Below, one piece after another: positions 12,571-24,563 of a stretch of DNA of 64,000 nt. The notes beneath the pieces are model-generated. The model saw only the letters and a program-made list of their open reading frames with translations. It was not told the origin of the DNA and made no database searches. The position numbers were made by a program, and so were the translations under genes. The DNA lies in contig CP021220.1 in NCBI GenBank assembly GCA_003999685.1, forward strand, positions 2,914,001-2,978,000, read 5' to 3'. The stretch comes from Taiwanofungus camphoratus. Its lineage: Eukaryota > Basidiomycota > Agaricomycetes > Polyporales > Taiwanofungaceae. Each line of letters opens with the position of its first letter. The first letter of the stretch is position 1.

Positions 12571-13365
12571 CCTGTTGCGATAGGCAATCTCAACTTGGCC
12601 CGATACCACATTTCATGTATATGGGTGACAAGAAGGTTTGTTTTGTTTAGCAGTGTAGCTGCCATACTGACACCAGCACGTCATTTCTCTCAAGGCATTA
12701 CGGCTCATTCTTCCCCAACGAAGATGAAAGAGCGAGTCTAGTTCCATTAGTGTCTCGTGGACACGTATATTTTAACGTAGTGGTACCGCTCCACTATAGA
12801 TCCATCGCGGTACCATCCTTAGGTTAGAGACGGATATCGATCATATGAATAGAGGCCTGGATCAAGCTGAAGAACACCGTAGTACCCGGGCACCCATGCC
12901 GACCACAATCCTCCAGATGGTGATGAACGCGTCGCATGGACTTCAGACTCTTCAGCTGTATAAGAGACCAGTCAATGGTCCACTTCATTCTGAGTGGAAC
13001 GAATCGTCAAACTCCCGATAGTAACGCCTTGACGGGAATAGTGACAACGAAATAATTGGGAGGCGGACTTTGCTGGGCAACCACGGTAAAAATCGGAATA
13101 GATAAGTCGTCGTGGGGTTACAGTACAGAAAAGACCGCGTTCACCAGGTGCATACGAAACGGCGTGGCCGACATGACGGTGAGCCTGAAACGAGCCTGAA
13201 AAAAGTCAGGTATCTAAGCGACGGATGAGATCACGTGAGCGTGGTTCGCAGCGCGTCGGTGGCGACGGCTCGTCCAACCGCCATTGTCCAGGTCAAGGCC
13301 ACAGCATTCAAGCGCGGCCACAAGACACCACCGCAGACATACAAACGCTGAAATTTACTACGAAA
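12571..13365. other. Intergenic spacer with a small hairpin and a short tandem repeat
   Basis: No gene is convincing here. A perfect 9-bp inverted repeat (TGGTACCGC at 12781-12789, GCGGTACCA at 12807-12815, 17-nt loop) lies about 210 bases past the BDP1 stop. A two-unit tandem GAGCCTGAAA lies at 13181-13201. The right end is presumably the FunK1 promoter and 5' UTR. Confidence 0.6.
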
Positions 13366-16172
13366 ATGGGTAGACTTCCTCCATTCTGGTTTGGCTACGG
13401 CTATCCTTGTACGGATCATTATTCGTCCACTTCGACTGACTCCGACAACATGTCCGACTATTCCTCTACCGACAACGACTATGCAGATGAGGAGAGAGAC
13501 ACTGTAGGCAATTTTCCGCCTATAGCGTGTTCCGAACCTCTAGCGTTCTCAGTCTCTGGCATTGTCAATTGTCGTGAAACATTCAAGACTCCTCCTCGGG
13601 GGCGCAACGCTCGATCTAGTACGTTAATGACGGAGCTACGATGTGCTAAATCCTTTACAGACGAAGCATCAAGCAGATATCGCTCTTGGAACGCCAATGA
13701 AGCCGTCTATGTCTGACCTCCAGTCGGAAAAGGGTGTCAAAGATCGTAAAGTGCTTGATTTCCTGCGGAGAGAATTTACTGGCAAGATCGCACGCGGTTA
13801 TCCCGTGGTCGATTTTGTTCGGACGGTGTGGAAGTTTGAAGCCACACAAATCCCTCTGCGAAGGAAAAAGTACATGATCAAAGGGAATCTTTGGACAAAG
13901 TACGAGGCCAGCTGGCGTAAGAAGCCACGTGGACGTGGCCGTGTACAAGACGAGAGGGGATGTTACAAATCACTCAAGGCAATATTTAATGATCTTATCA
14001 AACAGTTGTCTTTTCAAGAAGCCTTCTCAAATCCGAGCTTTTTCAGCGTCGAAGATCGTGAAGTGAAGAGCAACTTTGCACATTTCTCCCCAGATTTCGC
14101 CTATGGACCTGTCAAAAAATCAGATAAGTTCCAGGCAAAATGGGAATGGATTGGTGTCTGCGGAGAGGTGAAAAAGCGTCAATACTGTACTGCCAAGCGA
14201 GAAGATACTCTGATACCTCTGGAAGACCCCTTGAAAGTCGAGTTGAAGGAGAACGATAAGGAGGTATGTGATCTCTGTGTCATCTGCATGTTCCTGCGCT
14301 ACAACTGGATATTTATTTGATTTATATTAGAAGGCCAACTCGACCAATACAAAGAAACGCGGATTAGATGAATCGAGTGAAAGCAATCCACCGCCCAAGC
14401 GAAGACGGACGTACAAACACCGGAAGCCGAAGTTTGACTCGGCAGGCAGGGAGAAGCTGACGAAAAATGACCTGCAGGCAATCAAATATGTCAATGAGCT
14501 ACTGTCTCATGGCATCCGCTCTTATTCCTCCGGCTTCATCGTTCGGGAAACGTCCATGACACTATGGTACGCGGATCGAATGGGACTGGTCGAATCGCAA
14601 CCATTCAACATGTTCTATTCATCACAATTACTGCTTCTCGTCGTGGCGGCAATACGCAAGGCTAATCTTTCCAGTTTGGGAGTCTGTCCATTCCTGAAAT
14701 TCCCGTCGTCGAGATTCGACAGCTATGATGGGGCGAAGCTGGTGTTACCGAGGGCTATTGACGCAAACGATCAAGCGATGGAGGAGCTCGAATTCAATGT
14801 TACTGTCAGCGATGACAGATCTGTGCTCACTGCATATGGTGCCATCGGGCGGGGGACGACGGTTGTGCCTATCGAAGCGACCGGTAAAACAAAGAAAGCA
14901 TTGGGCGAGGAGAAACTTGTGGCAAAGATTTCATGGCCGTCGAAGGCACGGAAAGGTGAAGACTACATCATCAAAAAAGTCCGGAGAGGGCTCTACGATG
15001 GTAAACCAGAATACCTCAAGCATGTCGTTGATCTCAAATATTCCCTGATTCGCACTGAAGAGGAAATGAAGTTACCGAGGGCGTCGATGGGAAAGCTTGA
15101 AGGTTTTGGTGTGCTCAGCATGGAAGTGCGTGTTTGTCGGACACTCATTCTGAAGGCATATTTGCCTCTTGAGCAGGTGAACAGCCCGGACGAGTTCAAG
15201 ACTGTCTTTGTTGATACAGTTCGTGGTGCGTCGATCGGTCTATTGGTAGTCATACTGTGCTCAAAGGTAGTGGTTCTGCCCACAGCGCATCACTATGTGT
15301 GGCAAACATCGGGGATTCTGCATCGCGACATAAGTGTGAACAACATTATGTTCTACAGAGAAGACGATCGCGTCATTGGCGTTCTGTGTGATTGGGACCT
15401 CGCCATGATCAAATCTGAGCCGGAGCTGCCACCGGAAGTGAAGTCCATCTTTCCCAGTAGGCAGGGTGGAAATACGGACGAAGAAGCTATTGAGGGAGAG
15501 GGAAACAGCGACCTCGAGGAGAGTGCGGATGAGGACAATGGCGAAGGAGAAACAACGTCGGGAGGTGAAGAACTGCAACATGTCGTGACAGATGCCATCC
15601 AAAACGGACACGCAGACCGTGTGGGTGCGGAGACTGAGCAGAACAACAATACCAATGACAGTCAACATCGGAAGGCGCGGTATCGGACCGGCACAGGTCC
15701 CTTCATGGCGCTCGATTTGCTATCCGAAGCGGAGACCCCGATGCACCTATATCGCCATGATTTGGAGTCGTTCTTCTATGTGCTCGTGTGGTTCTGTGTT
15801 GCGTTTCGTCCTGACACGCACAAGATCGGATACATACCCTCCTGGCAAAGTCACAGCTTGGTAGAAATTGGCGACGCAAAGCGGCACTTCCTGTTAGAGT
15901 TCTCGACGTACGAAATGACAATTGCACCCGCGCATACGACTTATGCGGGGCTTCTGAAGGAATGGGTGGCCCACCTACGAGCACTCTTCGTTCGCGTCTT
16001 CATCACGCATTCTAACGTGCAGGGGTTAGCGGTAATGCTTCAGGACGCGATATCGATAGGCAATCAAGAGCTGGAATCCTCCCTTCGCACCGAACTTGCG
16101 GAGGTGCATGCAGCACGAGAATTCATGGTGACGTACGAGGACTTCATGAGGGCAATTCACATGGACCTATAG
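13366..16172 (+). CDS. FunK1-type fungal protein kinase
   Basis: FunK1 kinases are a lineage-expanded family of mushroom-forming fungi. The N-terminal half has the family's helical pre-kinase region (KVLDFLRREFTGKIARGYPV; FAHFSPDFAYGP). It continues with LTAYGAIGRGTTVVPIEATG, LVAKISWPSKARKGEDYIIK (a candidate ATP-site lysine) and the catalytic loop SGILHRDISVNNIMFY, with LCDWDLA in the place of DFG. An acidic insert (15470-15640) separates this from TGTGPFMALDLLSEAETPMH and LYRHDLESFFYVLVWFC, standard C-lobe blocks of the family. Introns: about 13620-13677, 14263-14331 and 15226-15289; the last restores VRAHHYVWQTSGILHRDIS. The start ATG 13366 (MGRLPPFWFGYG) is plausible but not proven. All key catalytic residues are present; substrate is unknown. 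Confidence 0.88.
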
Positions 16173-17600
16173 AATGCTTTCATATGGATCGGCGGGACCG
16201 AGAAGCTCGCTGTTTGATTTTTACTTCTTTAATTTGATGAATTTATTTGCTTGGAATAAGTGATCTAACGTTCAGAACTGCCTCTACCTAAGTGTGTATG
16301 ATCTATTTACGTTCAGTCGACCATGAGATTGCATCGCTACTAATTCTGCATTGCCTTTGAAGATGGATCTGGCAAGAGCACGCTCCCGAAGGCCCCGCAA
16401 CATCATCGGAAAATTTACAGTCTGTTTGAGACGTTCTTCACAGTATAAATAAATGGTGCGCGGTGGAAGCTGAACAATTGCGGATACACATGCCAGTGAG
16501 GGACCGGTTGAGAGTCGCGGTAGTGGTGCTGGGCGTTGTGGATCCGACGTTGCTAGCTATGCGCTTTTCTTCTTTGCTCACCGTAGATAGTGGGCATACT
16601 TACTATGCCCCTCCCAAGTCGGCAGTAACGGGGCTGTCACAGATCATGTGAGTGCATATTTCACAGGCAGCTAAAGCTCAGAGCAGGACAGGTAGACGGA
16701 GATGGTCGGACTTTGTCGTCAACAGCGTACTCCGCTGGCGTGCGTGATTCCAAGGCGTGACAGCACCTGCTGTTGCCCGAGAAAAAGGGACTCCTCAACC
16801 ACTCTACCTTTTACCGTCGTTGAAGCTCGAAATGAGAGCAGGGATGTGAAAATATATGTACATAAAGAGAGTGAAGAAAATTGAGTGTAGCGAATGCGAG
16901 AATCATGAGGGTGCCGACTTGGGGGGGTGCCGAATAGGCATAGTAATTTCTCTCCAGGATGTGTGTCGAGGGCCCCCGCGTGCTGCTTGCGAGCTTCATG
17001 TCGCAGAAACATGTAACGTCAGCTCCGATTAGTAGCTTTGGACGCCGTGGGAATCAATGTAGACAGGGTGGTTGCACCTATCGACTCGGAGCCCGTGTTA
17101 ATGGGTTCATTGCAAAGGCCGACGCTGAGACGGATCTGTTGATGGAAGAGGCAGGACCAGCAGCGACTCTGCCTGCCATCTGCGCCAGGTGCGGCGAAAT
17201 CGCATCTGAAAGAAGGCTCAGTCACCTCGTAACGAGGGACCACAACAGAGATGAGGCATCTGGAAACAGACCAGCAAAAAACGACGCGGTACACATATAT
17301 GTTCGTAGCGTAATTCAAATAATTGGCTTGTCGGAGGAAGACCTGAGCTCAACCATTAATGAACATACTCAAGAGAAATGTTGGGGTCCATCGTGTTTGA
17401 TTTATCAATTAATGCGTTGCCTCATGAAACTACTAGAGAGGACTGCAGTTTCACAAGAGTGCGTACCCACAGTGAACGCGCCGTGATCATGAGCATGTCC
17501 CGTGATGCCCACGATGGACATCGTGAGTCCGTGACAATCACCAGCAGAACGGGCGACTGGTTTTCTTCGTTGAGGCTATTGTCAGTTTGGTATACACCGG
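16173..17600. other. Intergenic region containing a MITE-like element
   Basis: Several open frames occur, the longest at about 16959-17486, but none shows recognisable protein features, so I call no gene. The main content is the short inverted-repeat element at 16600-16946, listed separately. The last few hundred bases probably hold the promoter of the fucosyltransferase-like gene. Confidence 0.55.
16600..16946. mobile_element. MITE-like non-autonomous DNA element (copy A)
   Basis: The left end reads TTACTATGCCCCTCCCAAGT then CGGCA. The right end, reverse-complemented, reads TTACTATGCC, a short TATTCGGCAC insertion, then CCCCCCAAGTCGGCA. These make imperfect terminal inverted repeats about 25-35 bp long around a 347-bp body with no coding capacity. 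The subterminal GTAACGGGGCTGTCACA resembles the subterminal GTAACACCGCTGTCACA on the reverse strand of the element at 52299-52619, which has similar termini. This points to one family. A TA pair lies inside both tips, but no clean target duplication is visible. Confidence 0.55.
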
Positions 17601-19890
17601 ATGCCTCCTCCCAATCGTCCTCTCGCCGATATTTTTGTTTCAGGACGCCCTCAACGCTCGGATTATCGAGTTCTCACCCCGAGGACACCGCATTCCCGCT
17701 CGGGTCGTGCAGAGGAAGGCCTCACTGAAGTTGAACTCGAGCTGCGCCGTTATGGCGATGACCAGGATGGCCGATACCTAACATCTTCTCTTCAACAATC
17801 TGTGGCACTACTCACGTCTTCGTCGCAACCAATCCCCCCGGCAGGATACAGAAGCAGAGGGGATGACCATGACATTCTGGTGGACCAAACGGGGTGGAAA
17901 ATCGTGCAGGTTTTGATTCAGAAGTCGCTACTGATATCTAGCTCATTTGTGGCATGTGGATTACTTGCCATGTTCATGATGTCCTTGAGAAAGCCAGGCA
18001 TTCTCGAAGACGCCATCGGGGTAGCTCCGTCCTCTCAGTCCACACTCTCGCTCCCGACATCGCAGAAGGACGTAGTAGCGACCCCGACTCCCTCTTTTGT
18101 CGATACATCTCCGCCAGATGGGCGCGTTATATCCTACGAGAATTATACTCACTTCCCGCTCTCAGGGCCTGAGTATCGCCATGAATGCGAGAAGCTCATG
18201 GGAGGCTTCATGCACCATGAAGGGTACTGGGTACCGCCGAGAACAGGCGCGTTGGACGTTGTCCACCACGACGATGTAACAAACTATCACATGCCGGAAG
18301 GTGGGCTCACGAAGGTGTGCTCTAAGACAATCACCTACATGCTAGATGGCCACGTAGGGTTGGCCGCGGATCTAGCTTTGATGGCTCAAGTGCCTGGTCT
18401 AGCGCGAGAGGTGCGCTTATGAGATGCTTCCCCTAGCGTCTTGTGAACAAGTCATGATTTATTGCAAGCCAGCGTAACAGGACTTTCCTTGTTGATGATA
18501 CATACTGGAACCGCGGCAAGTGAGTCCTCCTTTTGTTTTCTTTACGTTCTATGTTCAACTGAGTTCCCACGCAAGATGGACAGATCATTTCCAGGATGTG
18601 CGTTCACGTCAGCCGGGGCCAGAGCCTGGTTGTCGCGCACCTCCACCTAAAGGTACTGCGAAAGCAATCTTTACATACATAGCTTTAATTAACGCATTGA
18701 CGTTGCAGAGCTGGTTGCGTGCCCTCGAGAAGCTAGGTGAGACCTTAGTCAGTGCACCACCTTACATTTGATCATGTCTTGCGCAGGCACTGGGTGAGCC
18801 TATCCTGATAATCTGAGTCAACGGTGTATTAGAACAGGCATGGCCAGGTTGTCAGCTCAAAGACGGCAAAATACCACCTTGGACATGAATACGCTGAACA
18901 ATACGAAGATCCGTTCGGTTCTCCCTTGTTAAGTGTTTCTAGGATGAACTGATTTGAGCTGTATATGTGGATTTGTTGGGCAGGTACGGCCATGGGCTTC
19001 ATCGCCAGAAACCAATTTTCGACCGTGCTCTCCAGTCGTTAACAGAGACCATACGGCCAAACGGACACAGTGCGGCCTTGATACGTGCGGCACGCTCAGA
19101 GATTGCTTCCATCCTATCCCTCCCCGAAGCCGTGCATTCGAACGGGAACCCAGACCCATATATCAGCGTCCATATCCGAAGAGGCGACCGTAAAGCTGAG
19201 TCATGGGCGTTCCACAACTCGTACGTACCTCTCGGGAACTACGTTCAGGCCACGCGTGATACATGGGAACGATTATACATCAATTCTACTTCCCCTACTT
19301 CTGCATCAGACCCCGCGCCAACTTCTGCACCGAACCACTTCCCCGCCCCACCTATTACATACGTCGCATCGGACTCCCCTGATGCTCTGCGTGATTTCCT
19401 CGCTGCATTCCCATCATCTACTGCAGTTTTTGCCCTCGATCTTAGCACAGACCCAGACCTGCGGGGGCTGGCGCCGCAGCGGGAGTATGTACAAGAGGAG
19501 TTTGAGATGGAAGAAGAGGACGAGCGCATAAGGCTGACAAGGGGGATGATTGTTGACCTTGCGATAATGAGCGGGTTGTGGGCATGGGAGGGGGAAGTAG
19601 TGCCTGGGGCGGTCATTTGCACAATTAGGTAAGCGGACTAGCTCATCCCACATCTTCAATCTGGTTAGTGGCTTCAGCCCTAAGGACAGTCGCTGACAGC
19701 CTTGTGACTTTCCAGTTCCAACGCTTGCAAGCTATCTGCTGTCGGTCTTGGTTGGGACCGGGCCTTTGGCTTCGGCGATAATGGTGACTACTCACGGGGG
19801 GACATCAACCAAGCGCAAAAAAGGTGGGTAGAAATTGACAACAGGGATGCAGTCAGCCCTGCCTGGAGAGGTTTCGATCTCTCCCACTGA
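17601..19890 (+). CDS. Fucosyltransferase-like type II membrane glycosyltransferase
   Basis: The protein starts with a cytosolic tail (MPPPNRPLADIFVSGRP), has one signal-anchor helix (SLLISSSFVACGLLAMFMMS), a Ser/Thr/Pro stem, then a lumenal catalytic region. This opens with GPEYRHECEKLMGGFMHHEG and includes RTFLVDDTYWNRGKWTDHF. It also carries the hallmark YISVHIRRGDRKAESW (an HxRxGD-type GDP-fucose site of GT11/GT23/GT65-like enzymes), ITYVASDSPDALRDFLAAFP and the C-terminal SSNACKLSAVGLGWDRAFG. Six or more introns; the one after exon 1 is placed so that ARERNRTFLVDDTYWNRGK reads through, and the small exons at 18579-18665 and 18711-18736 are fixed by the frame. It should act in the Golgi. 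The exact donor and acceptor sugars are unknown. It converges on the F-box/LRR remnant. Confidence 0.8.
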
Positions 19891-20131
19891 AGCCTGAGCA
19901 TGAGCATGAAGGATTATTGGTGCCGTTTATGAGACGGGGGCCGCGTGGATGATATTTATTGGGTTACATCGTATTAGTTGGGATAACAGGCGGACAAAAT
20001 GATCTAAAGGTTGAAGCATACTGTAAATAACACTGATGGTCTTTGTGGCATCAACATCACCGACCGGCTGAGTCGAAATGATTAATGAGGGCTCTAACAA
20101 ACGAGACCGCAATATCTGTCTAATAATTTAC

Positions 20132-21568
20132 TCAAATCTCCTTCGGTTCATATGTTAGCTCTGCGTCTGTATCCAGCATTTGTCGGATCGAGCTCGCGTG
20201 ATCCTGGTCCACTTTCTTGCATTCTCTAACATCCAGAAAACTCACTTGAAGTGTATCTAGGCATTTCTTTCGCGCACGGACGAAATCGACGAGAAGATTG
20301 CCAGCGAGAAGATCGCAATTAGAAATGGTCAGGTGCGTGAGCCGAGGGCAGATGAAGGACTTCTTTACTTCCGGGCACAAAGTTTTCCGTGTCGATGAAG
20401 GTGACTTTGTATATGGTGGCGTGAGCCCCCGAAATGCTGGTGCCCCGACCAGTAAATTGTTGAGGCGGGGTTCTGCGAGATGGGGAAGATGCTGCAGGGC
20501 CTTGAGGAGATAGCGATCCGGGAGGAGTGAGGAGGACAGATGCAGAATTGCAAGTGCCGGCGTACGCGCTGTGAAGGCAGCAACCGCGTTGCCGAATGCG
20601 GACATAGTGTCGTAGCTCTTGCCCCCACGTAGAATCCTCTGGTATTCCTCCATATAGCCAAGGTTTTGGAGTGAGAAGAGGCATAGGTTCGGTGCATCAA
20701 GGCATGGGGCGAGCTCGACGAAGTCTTCGAACGGTACTTTGTGCAGGTATAGCTGCTTGAGGGCGGGAAGGGTGACCGTCACCGGCGGGCTATTCAGTTC
20801 TTTGCGTGACCACCATGACACGGTTAGTGCATGCCGCACGTTCAACATGTGCAGGATGGTTAGATTGTCGCAATCCAGGAGAATCGGAAGGAGACTGCGG
20901 AGGTCGATTTGGAGGTCTGCGAGGTCCAAAGAACGCAATCTGGATGATGGGAAATCGTGCTCCATCGTCTTTAGCGGAAAACAACCCTTGCAGGTCAAGC
21001 TTTTCATTCGGGGCGCGTTATGCAGGATATCCGTCAGCACGTGCAATTCCTCCGCTTTCTCACAAAATTCAGCTCTTTCGGTGCACAGCATGGCAAAATG
21101 CCGGAGACAACGAGGCTGCGCGACCTCTCAAAGCAGGGAGAGAAGTTCAGTAGCCAGGATGTTAGAATCCACGGAGGCCTCGAGTATTCGTACCCTGGCC
21201 ATCTCCGGTGCAAAAAAGGTTATCGCCTTGCCAAGCATAACTGAAAGCATCGGGGATGTTGTATGCACCTACATATGAATGCAAGTTTGGCGGTACCTGC
21301 ACACTCGATCCGGAGGGGAAGTAGCTTGCCCCGCTGAGCTGGTGATGAGTTCCTCTTCTATGCACCAAGCTTCGTCCTGGGAGTCGGATTTTAGTGGCGC
21401 AGGTTTGAAATGTAAATAGATCCTGTTCCATATTATAGAATCAGCTAGGACGACACGGCGCCAGTGCCGGCAGTTAACGGCAGACCCCAGAGGCCACCCA
21501 GACCGCGTCTTCACCCGTTTCGGACCATAAGCTAGTATTCTTCGCCGACAGTTCATCCCGGATTCCAT
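20132..21568 (-). pseudogene. F-box/LRR-type gene with an in-frame TGA, probably non-functional
   Basis: The longest open part (21091 down to 20132) encodes LRR-like repeats: SLTCKGCFPLKTMEHDFPSS, RLRSLDLADLQIDLRSLLPI, LDCDNLTILHMLNVRHA, PALKQLYLHKVPFEDFVELA and ICPRLTHLTISNCDLL. Upstream sequence on the same strand resembles the post-F-box part of mushroom F-box proteins (NCRHWRRVVLADSIIWNRIY; ARVRILEASVDSNILATELL). These parts share one frame but are cut by TGA at 21128-21130, in the context LLSLL-stop-EVAQPRC; CGA to TGA would explain it. I could not find an F-box at the N-terminus. A short translated product from ATG 21091 remains possible, as does an unrecognised intron. Confidence 0.55.
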
Positions 21569-21893
21569 TGATAGGGCAGGATATGAAGGGAGATAAACCG
21601 AGCGACTATGATAACATGACGGGGTGGCTGCCCGTAACTAAATTTTTCGGACACAATGCTTTTGGAGACGATCTATGCTAATATAAGGAACGTTCACGAT
21701 CTAAGAGAACGATTGAAAACAATCTCAACTTTAAGTCGCATTCCACTCACAAAAGCTTTGAAAGATGCTAAAATGTCGACTTGTCCATGCAGTATCACCA
21801 GGCGTTAGGACTCGGGTTTGGACGCGTCCAAGCTTCACGTGTGATCAAGTGACCGTGTTTACCTCGCGGGGGTCTTGGCCATCAGACTAGGTC
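21569..21893. other. Spacer upstream of DMC1
   Basis: This is the DMC1 promoter region and the 5' flank of the F-box/LRR remnant. No gene and no clear conserved element is visible; CACGTGTGATCAAGTGACC near 21836-21854 contains an E-box-like core. Confidence 0.4.
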
Positions 21894-23972
21894 ATGACGG
21901 GGTCGGACCCCGTCAATGCCAACCCTGCTGATTTTTACGCTTCGCTCGAAACTCTCCGCCAAGTCATGGTTCGCAGAACGTCCTCCCAGAGTGTCCCCGC
22001 ACCATCTCGTCCCGCCAGTCCTCAAGGTGAAGACATGGAAGATGTATGTTGGTGGCCGAGACACCCCCGACGCTCTCACTAATGCAATGTTTAGGGATGT
22101 TACTTTGACAGCGTGGACGAGCTTCAACAGCATGTAAGCTGCGCGTGTATGCTTCTTTATGCTGTAGATAGTGATATTTTTCTGTCAAGGGAATAAATGT
22201 ACAAGACATATTGAAGCTGAAGGTATGTCTGATATCCCGTTTCTTCCTGCGCGGATGAACGATCAGCCGTCAGGCTGCGGCTATTAACACCGTCTCTGGA
22301 GTGAATATGACCACCCGTAGACAGTTGCTCAAGATAAAGGTCCGCCGCCTGTTGCAAGCTCATCGAACGAGTCTTGACAAATTTACTTTCCCAGGGTATG
22401 TCGGAAGCAAAGGTCGAGAAGATCAAGGTTAAGAACACTACTACTAGATATATGCCGATGGCTGATATATGCATCGTGTTGTAGGAGGCTGCACACAAGA
22501 TATTGGTGGGTCCTCTTTCCGCTGACCGCATATATACTGCAATAGTGGCAAAAATACAGGGTTCTTCTTTCGCTACAGGTCTCGAAGTACAGGAGAAACG
22601 GAAGAAAGTCTTGATCATAAGCACTGGAAGTAAATCAGTAGACATCATACTCGGCGGTAACATCATCATTTGCTCTCGCATTCAACTGACCCCATATTCT
22701 CCGTTAGGCGGCATCATGTCCCAGTCCATCACGGAAGGTATGTCTCGCAGGGCTCACTTCTTTGAAGCTGCTGCACGATCGTACAGTATACGGCGAGTTT
22801 CGAACCGGAAAGACTCAACTTGCACATACGATGAGTGTCATGGCGCAGCTTCCTCCGGACATGGGCGGCGCCGCTGGAAAGGTAATTATATGCGCCTCAT
22901 TTTTGAGCGTATGCGAATGTGAAGCCGTGATAATGACCGAAATTCCAGGTTGCATATGTCGATACCGAGGGTACATTTAGGCCTGACCGCATCCGAGCGA
23001 TCGCAGATCGTTTCGGAGTCAATGGTGATATGGCATTGGAAAACATTCTCTATGGTAACTCTCTTCGTATATACGTATGGGTAGACGGTCTTATTTCTAG
23101 CGAAGCACGCGCATTCAACAGCGAACATCAAGTACTTTCTTTATCCACAAGATACCCTACTTCCATTGAACCTTATCTTTACAGATGGAATTGATCAACG
23201 AGTGCTCCATACGCTTTGCGGAGGACAAGGATTTCCGACTTCTGGTATACACCCATCTCAGGCGTACCCCCATCCTACTGATTTTGCGAAGATCGTGGAT
23301 AGCATCATGGCACTATTTCGTACGGACTTTTCTGGGAGGGGCGAGCTCAGTGAGAGACAACAGAAGGTGAGTTTCATCTCATCCATAGGACTCCCATTCT
23401 GACGTTGAGTTTGGCTTAGCTTGGACAGGTAAGCGTCGTGCGATCTTCCCACAGAAGAAATTCTTCATAGATCCTCTAGATGCTCTCAAAACTCAGCAAG
23501 TTATCAGAAGAGTATAATGTATACTTTATATTGTATTTCTGTTTCAAAAGATGACTGCTGCTAAACATCTTGCTTCGACCTCTAGATCGCAATCCTCATG
23601 ACGAACCAGGTGCAATGTGAGACCATGATATCATGTCCGCATTATTAAACACTCTGCTCATGTTGGTACGCCTCAGCTGATCCGGGGGCGACAATGACTT
23701 TCGTTGCCGGTGGAGCGCTCAAGCCCATCGGTGGACACATCCTCTCGCATGCATCCGCGACTAGGATGTTCCTCCGGAAAGGTCGGTGCTTCATGCTTTA
23801 GGACCTCTCCTTTTCTTGCCTCACCTTCCTGATTATCCTGCAACATCACGCAATCCCTCTTTACAATGTAGGCCGTGCTGAGGAGCGCGTTGCCAAACTC
23901 GTAGACAGTCCAGACAGACCTGAAAGCGAAGCGTCATACAAGCTCGATGAAGGCGGCTGGGCAGACGTCTAA
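21894..23972 (+). CDS. DMC1: Meiotic recombinase Dmc1 (RecA/Rad51 family)
   Basis: Dmc1 forms filaments on single-stranded DNA and drives strand exchange between homologues in meiosis. At least twelve exons give about 345 residues. In order: an N-terminal HhH region ([40 protein letters not shown]), [17 protein letters not shown], Walker [34 protein letters not shown], Walker [21 protein letters not shown], then [38 protein letters not shown] and the C-terminal [20 protein letters not shown] with GWADV. The [19 protein letters not shown] and IGGH blocks and the many introns fit Dmc1 better than Rad51. A 9-nt exon (23420-23428) encodes LGQ. Introns ending at 23105 and 23291 must use AAG acceptors. 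ATG 21894 gives [20 protein letters not shown]; its exact choice is less certain. Confidence 0.95.
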
Positions 23973-24563
23973 AGAATTCCCCACCTATGTGCTAATAACT
24001 TGAACGAACTCGCATCGCCAACGGCGCAAAGTCAACACGCAATGGGCCTCAATCCTCATAACCCCTCGTTTGATCTGCTCTACCTCGCTGCCACTGGACT
24101 CTTCTTTATCTTGAAAGCTTTGCTCCTACTTGAGCAACTTCTGTGGTACTTTTGTGTCGACGCTGACTGTATTCTGCCAGACTAGCTGTCTACTTGGTCC
24201 AGACTCGATTCGTTGCAGTACCTCTTCTACCAAATGTGACTACTTCCATGTGTCGATCGATGATGTATACAACTAAAGTTTGAGAGCAAAATAAATAGGC
24301 ACGAAAATTACGATTTGGGTATCAGCCTTGAAGCTTGAGTTTTTGATGTTCCTCCGACTGCTGGTCATCTGATGTCGAGGAGGTCCGTATCGGAATCGCC
24401 GTTTGTGGATTTCTCATGACATACGCTTTCGCAAGAACTCGGAAGGTGAGGCGGATAAAACATAAGACCGACAACTATAGTAAGCCAGAGGCTGCAGATG
24501 ACCCCATCGTGTGCTATATAACCCCGGGTAGGTTCTAAACCCATTCCTAACTAGCACTTCGAT
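23973..24563. other. Intergenic region between DMC1 and the EthD-like gene
   Basis: No gene is convincing. A short hydrophobic open frame near 24000-24185 lacks an ATG start and probably is DMC1 3' UTR. The right end carries a TATA box, listed separately. Confidence 0.5.
24515..24521 (+). promoter_or_regulatory. TATA box of the EthD-like gene
   Basis: TATATAA lies 43-49 bases before the ATG at 24564, implying a very short 5' UTR. Confidence 0.6.

Noticed and set aside
16959-17486. A 175-codon plus-strand open frame as a gene
   Set aside because: No family features, no clear splice structure, and it overlaps comparable open frames on the other strand and the tip of the MITE-like element.
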